Assembly (NCBI GenBank): GCA_009663005.1
Contig: VIGQ01001323.1
Coordinates: forward strand, 20,001 to 38,342
Length of the DNA stretch: 18,342 nt
Reading direction: 5' to 3'
Source of the DNA: Actinidia chinensis
Taxonomy: Eukaryota > Streptophyta > Magnoliopsida > Ericales > Actinidiaceae
Shown here in pieces: positions 9,251 to 18,009 of this stretch. The notes beneath the pieces were generated by a model. The model saw only the letters and a program-made list of their open reading frames with translations. It did not search any database and was not told where the DNA came from. How positions within the stretch are numbered: position 1 is the stretch's first letter; each line of letters starts with the position of its first letter. The position numbers were made by a program, and so were the translations under genes.

Positions 9251-9554
9251 ATGGTGATACAGTAATACCTACAGATCTTTCCCATGAAATTAGGACATTT
9301 TATGTCATATTGGAATGGATTTGGTGTCTAGAAATGGAGGCCACAATCCCTTATCCGGATAATGATAATGTGGAATTTTTCAGAATCAGAACAAAAAGAG
9401 GTCAATTAGAAGGAGAGAAGGATAGTAACTCTCCATACTTTGTATCCATGGCTCAGCCCAACGACTCTTGCGAAAGGGTGTCGGGGGTACTTGTGTAGTT
9501 GATGTCGTCTTTCGTCAGAAGACTTGTCTTTGGACAGAACATGCCTGTAGCTGT
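9251..9554 (+). pseudogene. Protease-RT linker, degraded
   Basis: This lies between the protease C-terminus and the first RT-proximal motif. A frame is open at 9247-9498 but begins mid-protein; residues such as DLS and MAQPND are only loosely like the linker region of plant gypsy pol. It is best read as part of the continuous pol remnant rather than a separate gene. Confidence 0.4.
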
Positions 9555-10300
9555 GGAGTGGTTCCTGAGGTTTCCTGAGGAGTTACCAGGGAGACTGGTG
9601 AAATAGAGAAATTGAAGTTTCTATTTAAGGTTGCGCCCGGAAACGGAACCCATCCAATTTGAACAACCCCATACCGTATGGATCTTGCGGAAGTTGAAGA
9701 GTTAAAGGGACACAGTTGCAAGAATTGCCTCGACCAAAGGTTATACGACCGAGTTCGTCACCATGGGAGCACCCGTGGTATGTGTAAAGAAGAAAGACGG
9801 GACGATAAGATTAGATGACGACCGCGAGGTGAAATAAAGTGACAATTAAGAACAAATATAGTTACACAGAATCGATAATTTGTTTGATCAAAACAAGGGG
9901 CCTCAGTATTTTCAAAGATTGATTTGCGTTCTGGGATACCATCAAAAAAACAAAAAAACTCAAGGTTGAAGTCGGGGATATGAAAGACAGCTTTCGAAAA
10001 AACGATATGGACACTATGAGTTGTAGTGATGCCATTGGGGGTAACCAATGCACGTGACCAGCATTTATAGATTGATAATTCGGATTTCAGAATATTTGGA
10101 TGAGTTTGGGATTGTGTTCATTGACGACATCCTTATCATTCACAGAGTGAGAATCAGCATGCCCCGGATCACGTGAGGAGAGTATTGCAGATATTGAAAG
10201 ACAAAGATGTATGCCAAATTCAAGAAATGTGAATCTGGCTTGACAGTTGTAGTATTTTTGGGGCTATTATCAATAGAGATGGAAAATTTCAGTTGATCAC
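9555..10300 (+). pseudogene. pol: Reverse transcriptase, frameshifted remnant
   Basis: RNA-dependent DNA polymerase domain of the element. Motifs in order are FPEELPG at 9571-9591 (just upstream of the domain), IRPSSSPW at 9743-9766, APVVCVKKKDGTIR at 9769-9810, TIKNKYS with a downstream RIDNLFD at about 9842-9888, a degraded SKIDL-to-SGYHQ region at about 9914-9945, and the catalytic FIDDIL at 10117-10134 with both aspartates kept. Between SPW and APV only two bases (9767-9768) remain where a glycine codon is expected, so a single-base deletion is pinpointed there. Further shifts lie around 9830, 9945 and 10040. Size and order are normal for the family. Confidence 0.88.
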
Positions 10301-10339
10301 AGAAGATTAGGCAAGTATGGATTGGGCCATAACCCCAAA

Positions 10340-10935
10340 ACAGATGTGTTGAGGTTCGGAGCTTTTTGGGGCTTGCAGGTTACTACAGAAGGTTCGTAAG
10401 GACTTCTCCAAAGGCAGTTTGCCAATACAGAATTGACTCGCAAGGGAGAAGAAGAGAACCATTTTTGGACTGGGAGGGGAAACGTGAACAGGCTTTAAAG
10501 AGCTGAAAAGAAAAAGAGGCTTACGACATGGCCCGGTATTTGCACTTACAAGAGGGCACTGAGGGTAGGGGTTTTCTATCTACAGTTGATTGCGTCACAT
10601 CAGGGATAGTAGGTTTTAATAATGCAAAATGGAGAGAGTATTGCGTTTATGCTTCGGCAGTTGAAGGCCAATGAGAGGAACTACCTACTCCGATCTTGAG
10701 TTAGCAGCAGTTATCTTTGCTTTGAAACTATGGCAGCAACATACTTTACGGGGTGAGATGTGAGATGTACAATGTGATCACCAGAGCTGGAAATATATTT
10801 ACACGAAACGAGTTGAATATCAGGCAACGGAGATGGTTAGAATGATGAAAAGACTACATATTGACATTTTAATACAATCCAGGAAAGGCAACAAATATAG
10901 TAGCAGATGCTTGAGTCGGAAGGGCAACAGGGAAA
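10340..10935 (+). pseudogene. RNase H domain (with RT connection), remnant
   Basis: This domain would degrade the RNA strand of the RNA-DNA hybrid during reverse transcription. EVRSFLGLAGYYRRFV at 10351-10398 is the conserved connection motif after RT. An AYASRQLK-like stretch sits at about 10645-10670, shifted. DLELAAVIFALKLW at 10692-10733 contains the conserved Glu of the RNase H core. A DHQSWKY-like stretch at about 10777-10798 corresponds to the usual TDHKSLKY. ELNIRQRRWLE at 10810-10842 follows, and an ADALSRK-like C-terminus lies at about 10900-10925, broken by shifts. Confidence 0.85.
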
Positions 10936-11169
10936 GCTGCTGTTCTGATACAGAACAACGGTGTTTACTAGAGAGAGGAAGAATTCGAGTGGGGACGTGG
11001 TCGCTATATAACGGACTGAGGGAGGGTATATGTGCAGCAACATTGCGAGCCAACAATTTTAGAGGAGATTAAATGAGGCAAATGGAGGATCCAAACTCAA
11101 AAGATCACGACAACCTAGCAACGGAACCAAATCAGAGTTTAACATGATAGATGGTTGTTTTTCAAATCC

Positions 11170-12000
11170 GAATAGAAATGCGTGCCTAATATTTCTGATC
11201 TCAAGCAGCCAGATAAATGGATGAGGGGACACAAGACAAAATGGCAATCATACGGGAATGATGAAGATTGTATCGGGATTTGAAGGAGATGTAATGGTGG
11301 ATGGGTATGAAGCGGGACATCAAAGAAATATGGTGTTAACAAATGCTTACAGTGTCAACAGATTTAAGGCAAGTACGTCAGAAGCCAGCAGGACTACTGC
11401 ACACGGTCGGTATCAAAGTGGAAATGGAGACATCACAATGGATTATGTTATTGAATTTTCTCGTACAGTTGATGAACATGAAAGGGAACAAACTTCGATT
11501 TGGGTCATAGTTGACCGTTGAACCAAGACAGCACATTTTTTCCAATCAGGAATACGCACACTATGGATCACATGAACAACTATCTATATAAAGGCAATGT
11601 ACGACTGCATGGGGCTCAGTATCAATCACATCAGATCGGGTTTCGAGATTTGTATCCAGATTTTTGGCAATCATTACAAAGGCGCAATGGGAACGGAGGT
11701 TGTGAATTGAGTACAACTTTTCATCCACCAGACTGATGGACAGTCAGAGAGGACGATTACAAACATTAGAGGATTTGATACGGGCATATGTGCAATGGAA
11801 TTCCAGGGAAGTTGGGAGGAACATCTAGCTTTGGCAGAGTTCACTGACAACATAGCTATCAGGCGAGTATTCGGCATGGCACCTTACGAGCCGCCCCCCC
11901 CCCCAATATATGGCAGGAAGTTGTATAGATCACCGTCGTGTTGGCCGAAAGTTGGAGAAGAAACAAATTACAGTGTCCAGGATATTGTGCTAGAAACAAA
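11170..12000 (+). pseudogene. Integrase, frameshifted remnant
   Basis: DDE-type integrase that would insert the cDNA into the genome. The end of the zinc-binding region shows CLQCQQI near 11344-11366. The core follows: ITMDYV at 11432-11449 (first catalytic Asp at 11441-11443), SIWVIVDR at about 11495-11518 with an in-frame TGA at 11519 where Leu is usual, TKTAHF, VSITSDRVSRFVSRF at 11619-11663 (second Asp at 11634-11636), and TDGQSERT at 11732-11755 with the catalytic Glu at 11747-11749. The Asp-to-Glu spacing is 113 nt, close to the expected D-35-E spacing plus net indels. GMAPYE at about 11874-11891 then runs into a C11 tract before YGRK. Confidence 0.88.
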
Positions 12001-12531
12001 AGAGGGAAAATCAAGTTGATTCAGGATCGATTGAAAGTGGCACAAGATCGCAGAAAAGTTATTGCTGATTGCCAATAGAAGAAACTGGATTTTCAAGAAG
12101 GTGATTGGGTTTTTTGAAGATCTCGCCAATGAAAGGAGTTGTGAGATTTGGGAAGAAGGGAAAGTTAAATCCGCGGTATGGGGACCATTTGAAAATTCTG
12201 GAAAAGAGATAGGCAGTTGGAATATCGGCTTGCTTGACCCCAGAGTTTGAAAAAATCTTCATGATGTGTTTCATGTGTCGATGCCTGAGAAAATATGTTG
12301 CAGACTCCACTAAGTATTAGAACAATCAACCGATGTGTTTGGAAAAGAATTTGTTAATATGAGGAGCGACCAGTAGGAATCATGGCTTCTAGGGTTCAAA
12401 ACGATTGAGAATAAGCTATTCCTTGGTTAAAGTCTGGTGGGAGAATCAGCGACAGCAGACGCAACAGGGCGAAGAAAGAGAGTGATATGCGACAGAAATA
12501 CCCACATCGTTTTGAACTAGGTAACACTTAA
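12001..12531 (+). pseudogene. Integrase C-terminal region / possible chromodomain remnant
   Basis: FLKISPMKGVVRFGKKGKL-like residues (about 12113-12167) and an RYGDHLKILEKR-like stretch are the GPF/Y-type C-terminus of gypsy integrases. A VFHVSMP-like motif follows at about 12264-12285. A later IPWLKVWWENQ-like stretch (about 12419-12450) and MRQKYPHRFELGNT ending in TAA at 12529-12531 correspond to the tail of chromoviral pol, where a chromodomain often lies. The canonical chromodomain aromatic pattern cannot be confirmed because of frame breaks, so chromovirus status remains inferred. Confidence 0.65.
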
Positions 12532-12663
12532 AATTATTTTATTACCTTATCAGTAGTAGAATGGTTATATAGAATCGCGAAGTCGAGCCATGGGATAGAT
12601 GTAAAAACGATATAGATACGACGTGGGGGGGGGACGAGGTTTGGAGGACCAAACTTCCTAAGC
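12532..12663 (+). other. Pol-to-3' LTR spacer
   Basis: This covers 130 bp between the last pol stop and the polypurine tract. It holds a G9 run at 12625-12633 and GAGGACCAAACTTCCTAAG (about 12644-12662). The latter recalls the coding end found next to the polypurine tract in many plant gypsy elements, so pol may originally have extended to this point. Confidence 0.4.
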
Positions 12664-12673
12664 GTGGGGAGGA
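12664..12673 (+). other. Polypurine tract
   Basis: GTGGGGAGGA directly abuts the TG of the 3' LTR at 12674. Purine tracts in exactly this position prime plus-strand synthesis in LTR retrotransposons, and the G-rich form is common in plant gypsy elements. Confidence 0.8.
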
Positions 12674-14804
12674 TGTAATTCCCCGAACCCGCAAAAAATA
12701 ATAATAAAAGTATTAAAATTAGTACCGAATTAATTTTATTTTTTACAATAAAGTATAAAATTAAGGAGAAAAAGGAACACGATAAGTTGACACGTTGTGA
12801 ACACCGCAGTGAATGACATGGAAACAACGTGGTGAGACGGTGTCACCACATGTGGAAGATTAAGGCGTGCTAAGCAAGTGTGTGTATGTGTGGGTGTATG
12901 TGTGCACATGTTCTTGCATGGTGTATCACATAAAATAACCAAAAGGGAGGCCCAGCAATGTGAATGTATGTGTGTGTGTGACACAGACATTGTTGGACAA
13001 CAATGTCCTAAACGTGTAAGTGGGCATGTGTGTAATGCGCTAAACCGCAGCTATTCCTGTAAAGAGTGTGATAGAGGGTATAAGTGCTGCTAACAGCAAG
13101 GCTAAAACACACACACAAGTGAGGGAAAGATTGAGAGAAAGATGAGCAGAGAGAAAGAAAAAGGAAACAAACATATTGTGTTTTTTCCACCAAGGTAATT
13201 TTATAACTTCATCTCCTTACTTCTGTAAGCTTCATTATAGAAACAGCATATTAGTATATTTAAATCTTCAAAACCCCAACAAAGATGCAATATATTATTT
13301 GAAGATCAAAATTCGAACAAATTCGGAAACGATTTACACTGGGAACACGCCACCGTATTTTGGATCCTACTTTTATACGACGTTTCAAATTACGTGATTA
13401 AGTTGCGGTTGAAAGATATCAAATAAAGGATGCCTTCGAAACTTTTCATTTCGAACATTCTAAAAATTAGATATAAGAGAATCAAAATCGACATGTACAG
13501 CTCGAACGGGAAAACAAAACAAATTGTGCGAGTAGAAACTTTACGAATTTATAAAATAGTTACACCTGTGATAAATTCTAAATTTTATATGTTATACAAT
13601 TATGTGTCTAGTTATGTATATTTAATTTCATGGGAATTTCGGAAATGGTTCGATAGATAATTTATAAGTAAGCTAATGTCAATGAAAATCATGAACAGAA
13701 AAAGGAAACTTGGGGAAGTTGGGCGAATTTTGGAAAATAGTTTATTGACAACTTAAAATTTTATGAATATTTTTACTGTAAGTAAATAAATGTATCTAGT
13801 CTATTATGTATTAATTTCGGAAGTCAAATTAAATTGATGAATTATAAAAATAAATCACCGAGCATATTTTTAAAAATTTTAAACTGTTTGCAAAAGAAAT
13901 TCGAATGTTAAATTTTTTGTTAAAATAAAATTTTGAAATTTAATATATTCATCGCCGCAAGAAGGATATTAAATCTAACGATTCGAAATATATAAACGTG
14001 AGTAGGACCCGAATTCGAGGAACGTTAGCTCACGACGTGTAGGAAAGACTTGGACGACATTCGGTGAAGTCTTGTTATATTTTACTTCCGTAAAATGAAT
14101 TTTATGATGAAAGCATGTATGTTGATTTATGAAATGTGATGGTATTAGGGTCGCTCCCTGATTACTGAGTTCGTTGAACGGGTGTTTGTCGCAAAGTGTC
14201 ACTCCAATATGTTTTGAAGTTCTTGATATGAAATCAAGGTAAATGGCCTAATGAGCCAGGATTGAAATGAAAAGGATTGACAAATTAAATTATTTTATTG
14301 TTGAATGATGGATATTTTATAATTTCATGGGCCACCTGTTTGTTTATAAATTTGACTCACACTAGCCTATGCTTAATACGTAGTCGTACGTAACCATTTC
14401 AGATAACTGAGCACGAGGTGAACGAGACCGAGGCAGATGACCTTATGTCATTTTTGTTCAGTTTTTGTTATCATTGTTATGTATCAGTATCGGAACGTTA
14501 GTTTCTCTGACCTTGTATAGGTTTGATACAACGGTTGTGCCGGACTGTGGCTATAACCGTAGTTTGTATATAAATGAAAATACTTTTATATTGTGAAATA
14601 CAATAATTCAGCTCTGGTTCATTATTAAATACATTTTCGCATATTTTGTTTTGCATTCAGAAATAATATCTTTGAATAAAAAAAAAATTCCTAAACTGAG
14701 TTTGAATAATAGGCCTTAGTGCGTGAGACTACGGCCGGTCACGACTGACACCTGTAATAAGGTGGGACCCCATATACACGTGTATAATGGGCTTGGGTCG
14801 TGCA
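12674..14804 (+). repeat. 3' LTR (with 199-bp deletion)
   Basis: The LTR is 2131 bp, opening TGTAATTCCCCGAACC and ending GGGTCGTGCA next to the CCAAC duplication. It is colinear with 5352-7676, but GGTATT at about 14140-14146 joins directly to AGGGTCGCTCCCTG. This skips the segment equivalent to about 6814-7012 of the 5' LTR; the length difference of 194 bp agrees. Most other differences are single-base insertions or deletions, many in homopolymers. The open frames within it (such as 12878-13093, built on TG repeats) have no protein significance. Confidence 0.93.
13079..13084 (+). promoter_or_regulatory. Candidate TATA box in 3' LTR
   Basis: GGGTATAAGTGCTGCTAACAG is the better preserved version of the 5' LTR element at 5732. 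It lies about 405 bp into the LTR and about 30 bp before the purine-rich GTGAGGGAAAGATTGAGAG. From the 3' LTR it could drive read-out into the right flank. Confidence 0.4.
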
Positions 14805-14809
14805 CCAAC
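14805..14809. repeat. Right target-site duplication (CCAAC)
   Basis: CCAAC follows the 3' LTR terminus exactly and matches 5347-5351. The pre-insertion sequence would have read ...ACAGTCCCAACTTTGTC.... Confidence 0.85.
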
Positions 14810-15769
14810 TTTGTCAAACTTTTATAATGTCCAGTAGTTTCTAAATAATACAGAATGACCTCCAATTCTTTAATTATGGCTCCTTCCACCCCTCATGGGA
14901 ACATAACAAGGGCTCAAATCAAACACATTTCCATATCCACAATATTTAAGGAGTATTCCTTTACAAACTGGATCTTAATCTAAATTAGAAAAGTTGTAAT
15001 TTTTTTTATTAATTTATAATAATTAAATGAAACAATAAGGTGACGGATGCCAGAGATTTATTGATCTTCTTGTTACTTTTTTCAAATGCTAGTGTAAGAA
15101 TTTATTATTTTTGAAACTGTATACCTCAATTATCTAACAATGTAAGTGCATATATAGATAGGCTAGTTATTTAATTAGTTGGGTTGGTTGCGGTTATTTT
15201 GTTTTAGGTGAATTTTTTTCACTATTTAATAAAAAAATCACTTTTTTTCGATTCTTCTTATACGAGAAATTTAAAAATAATAAATATTTTACATTAATCT
15301 GAAAAAAGTCCCGTAATGGATACAAATTTAGGTGTCTATTTAGGAAAAATAGATTTTTTTTTTGTCCTTCTCAATTAAATAGAATGATTATGAAAAACCT
15401 GTCGAGGAGGGTCATTAAAATTTACCCAAACAAAACCTGGTGGCCTAGAGAACAATAATTGATTTTGTACAATAGAATCACCCAAGTTTGGCAACCACAA
15501 CTCTGTATTTTATATATATAAATTATTATATATATATATATATATAATATCTATATTATATATATCACAAAATGTCCAAGAAACAGAATTTGTATTTGAA
15601 ATCGATAAAAATATATTTTTGGACACATTGTACAAGAACAAGATTTTCTATGTAACAATTGTTCAAATAAATTTTGAACTGAGCCACCTATTAAAACTTT
15701 TTTAAAAATGCGCTGTTATCAAGCTTTTGCTAGATTATATATTTATTATCAAAGCACTTAAAATTATAT
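14810..15769. other. AT-rich flank without recognised genes
   Basis: I see no gene or conserved protein motif. Poly-T and poly-A runs are frequent. A TA microsatellite lies at about 15526-15546, inside a longer AT segment (15508-15566). A small imperfect inverted repeat, AATGTCCAAGAAA (15571-15583) against TTTTTGGACACATT (15616-15629), could be a foldback remnant. Confidence 0.5.
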
Positions 15770-16027
15770 ATGTTTAGTTATTTTGGCAAATCCAATTCTG
15801 CAAAATAGTTTTTTTAAAATTTTTTGTTGGGTTAATAGTTTTTGAATTTATTTTTTTGGATTTTTTTTATAAATAAGACATATTTTTTGATCAAATAATT
15901 AAAAAGATATTTTTAAATTCTCAAAATCACTTTTGGCTAGAAGATGTCTATATGAAGACAAATAATGTATGGGTTCTCAAAACAGTTTCTGTAAAAGTAT
16001 TTTACAAAATTGATTCCAAACATCAAC
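15770..16027. mobile_element. MITE-like element with terminal inverted repeats
   Basis: TTTTGGCAAATCCAATTCTGCAAAATA (15781-15807) is the inverted counterpart of TATTTTACAAAATTGATTCCAAA (15998-16020), about 20 matching positions with small gaps. ATGTTT outside the left arm and AAACAT outside the right arm extend the match with an offset of about 12 bp. The interior, about 190 bp, is AT-rich and noncoding. This fits a non-autonomous DNA transposon; the superfamily is not resolved and no clean target duplication was identified. Confidence 0.5.
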
Positions 16028-16106
16028 AAATTATATATTTTCTTATTTTGAACATCTAGTAGGCGGTGATAAAAAAAAATAAAATCAAAAACCATCAAAA
16101 TATATC

Positions 16107-16131
16107 TATATATATATATATATATATATAA
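16107..16131. repeat. TA microsatellite
   Basis: An uninterrupted TA dinucleotide run of about 25 bp lies within an AT-rich flank, close to the right end of the MITE-like element. Confidence 0.85.
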
Positions 16132-16197
16132 TATTCTTTATAACATTTTTCAAAACTTTTATATGAAATAAAGTTAAAAACTTTAGAGCAAATCCGA

Positions 16198-16310
16198 AGT
16201 GACGCCCTAACATTTGAGTAACTTGTCTAAAGGTGTAGTCTATTATTTTTTTGTGTAGTCTAGTGACGCTCTAAAACATTTGAGTAATTTTGTCTACATG
16301 TGCATAATGT
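16198..16310 (+). repeat. 64-bp tandem duplication
   Basis: AGTGACGCCCTAACATTTGAG... at 16198 recurs as AGTGACGCTCTAAAACATTTGAG at 16262, a 64-bp offset, and both continue into TAA(C/T)TT...TGTCTA. Within the first unit GTGTAGTCTA also occurs twice (about 16233 and 16253). The second copy is complete to about 16300. Substitutions and 1-2 base indels separate the copies. Confidence 0.7.
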
Positions 16311-17580
16311 CATTTTAATGAAATGAATAAAACAATGGCTCTTAGAACATACCCAATATCTCTCAAGAGCCTCAGCCCCTCAGACGGGGGGCCCTAAGAG
16401 CCCATTCATCCTCTGCGGTTGTCTAGGCCCTTGTAAACCTAGTCTTAAGCCCAATTGGTGATGGACTTTGGGCTTCCCCACCCATTTGTCTGCCCTAGCC
16501 CGCAATACCTCAGTTCCTATTAGCTAAATCAGTTGCGTCAAAAATAAAAATAAATAAAAGTTACAAGTGAAGCCACTTTTCTAATTGCCAATGGTCCCCA
16601 TTTAAATTATTGTTATAAGTGTCAATTGCCTTGTAATTTCTTTTTTATATTTTAAAATTTGTGTTAATATTTTAATCATTATACTATAATTTTCATAACT
16701 TTTATTTCTACTTAAAAAAGAATTCTGTAGCTTTTTTGAAACTTCATTGGTTAATTTGATAGATTTTTTAGGATAAACAACCTTGTCTCCTGAAATTGTG
16801 TTTGCTTAATTACTGTACATTCATGAATTTTAAATATCATTTTAATATTTAAAACATATCTATTATAACTTCGTCTTAAATATTATACTATAAAATTTCA
16901 CTTGATTGGATATATAATATAACATAGTATGACAACAATTAATTATACTCATTTATTTTTATTGAAATTAAATATCTCCTGATTTATATTCAATTTTTAC
17001 ATAATTAAAATTCTTGATAAACCTATAATACAAAATTTATATCATCCAAAATACACCAAATACTAAACTTCAACATCATCCAAAAATGGACCTTGATCGA
17101 TTTTTGAAACTCAAAGAAATTTGCATATAGATCTCTTTAGAATGGACCATTTCATCCAACATATTGTAAAACCAGTCCTCTTCCATTTTTCTTGAACTCA
17201 ATCAAACCCATTTCTAAGAACGACACTTTTAGAAATTCTCGCTAAGTTTATGGTACAATAAGAGAGTGGAAAAATAATGAAATTTTCTTAAAAATAAAAA
17301 TAAAAATAAAAATAGGATTTCGATTGGAACTGATGAATACTCTAACATATTTTTTCTAATAAAAAAATAAATCAATAACAATATATATATATGCCTTTAG
17401 AGAAAATTGTCGAAAAAATATATAAATATTTTTTTCATTGATTGTTATTTTTAAATTCCCTAAGCAAAACCCAATTTCCAAATCAAGAAATTAACCCTAT
17501 TTTGTACTACAGAATAGATCAAGAGATAATCATAAGTCGAAAGTTCCAACAATAATACGAACTCAAAAAAACGAGCTGAT
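16311..17580. other. AT-rich noncoding stretch with a GC-richer patch
   Basis: No gene is recognised. About 16340-16510 is clearly more GC-rich than its surroundings (GGGGGGCCCTAAGAGCCC, TTAAGCCCAATTGG) and may be a fragment of another repeat. The remainder to 17580 is AT-rich with poly-T runs, the hexamer tract (AAAAAT)4 at 17290-17313 and a short AT run near 17381-17392. Confidence 0.45.
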
Positions 17581-17583
17581 TCT

Positions 17584-17637
17584 CAGGCCCGAACCAGCAG
17601 TGGCTCAGAAATCCATCCTCAATCACAGCCTACTTAG
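17584..17637 (+). repeat. Spaced direct repeat, copy 1
   Basis: CAGGCCCGAACC then CTCAGAAATCCATC and TCACAGCCTACTTAG correspond to 17801-17849, 217 bp downstream. The copies differ by a few substitutions and short indels. A partial third copy, ACCAGCCTCAGAAAATCCAT, lies at 18081-18100. Confidence 0.65.
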
Positions 17638-17670
17638 GCTCCGTTTGGTAATGCTTAAAAGCACAAGCAT
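17638..17670 (+). repeat. MITE-type terminus (GGCTCCGTTTGG)
   Basis: GGCTCCGTTTGGTAATGCTTAAAAG begins directly after repeat copy 1. It resembles the minus-strand end of the MITE-like segment at 4270-4289 (GGCTCGTTTGGGAATGTTAAAAG), so both ends probably belong to one family. An opposite terminus is not visible nearby. Confidence 0.4.
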
Positions 17671-17683
17671 CTAGAGATAGAGA

Positions 17684-17701
17684 GGGGGGGGGGTGGGGGG
17701 G
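17684..17701 (+). repeat. G tract (G10-T-G7)
   Basis: Ten G residues, one T and seven G residues form an 18-base tract preceded by AGAGATAGAGA. It could fold as a G-quadruplex, but long G runs are also error-prone in assembly. Confidence 0.8.
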
Positions 17702-17800
17702 TAGGCCTCAGATCTGTGTAATGAGCGGCGACAACCCGACTCCGCCCCAATGGACCGAGCAACAACAAGTTGGCCCCCCAGGAAACGGGGTCGGATCCTC

Positions 17801-17849
17801 CAGGACCGAACCTCAGTGCTCAGAAATCCATCTGTCACAGCCTATTTAG
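17801..17849 (+). repeat. Spaced direct repeat, copy 2
   Basis: CAGGACCGAACCTCAG, GCTCAGAAATCCATCTG and TCACAGCCTATTTAG mirror copy 1 at 17584-17637. The intervening 163 bp holds the MITE-type terminus, the G tract and a GC-rich stretch (17718-17800). Confidence 0.65.
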
Positions 17850-17976
17850 TACGGGAAGGGGTAGTGCGTACTGAGAAAAATTGGTTGCAAATGAGATACT
17901 TGTTCCATTTCATGTTCATGGCCCTGTTTACTCGGGAGCTCTGACTGATCTTTCCTGAAATTAAATAAGCTCCCCG

Positions 17977-17999
17977 CACACACACACACACACACACAC
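17977..17999. repeat. CA microsatellite
   Basis: A CA dinucleotide run of about 11 units is followed after one interruption by CCCACAATC. It produces the Cys-Val runs in spurious minus-strand frames. Confidence 0.9.
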
Positions 18000-18009
18000 C
18001 CACAATCGA

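Larger units (their letters stand above)
5352..14804 (+). mobile_element. Ty3/gypsy LTR retrotransposon, full-length but decayed
   Basis: The element is 9453 bp, with two LTRs in direct orientation, TG...CA ends, an intact 5-bp target duplication, a primer-binding site and a polypurine tract. Internal remains follow the gag-PR-RT-RH-INT order, which defines Ty3/gypsy and excludes copia, where integrase precedes RT. Long LTRs, tRNA-iMet-like priming and a pol tail that runs close to the polypurine tract suggest a chromovirus of the Tekay/Del type (inference). The internal region is crowded with frameshifts and stops, so it is non-autonomous as assembled. The insertion has remained whole: there is no solo-LTR recombination and no nested element. 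Confidence 0.93.

Noticed and set aside
11258..12019. Three separate plus-strand genes
   Set aside because: The three open stretches are consecutive fragments of one integrase domain carrying its D, D and E motifs.
12736..13093. Frames in the 3' LTR with Cys/Val/His-rich peptides
   Set aside because: They are translations of TG/CA-rich LTR sequence; the equivalent 5' LTR region is not open in the same way.
5352..14804. Envelope gene or additional ORF, or host gene captured within the element
   Set aside because: The pol tail runs almost to the polypurine tract and no extra coding region of useful length fits.
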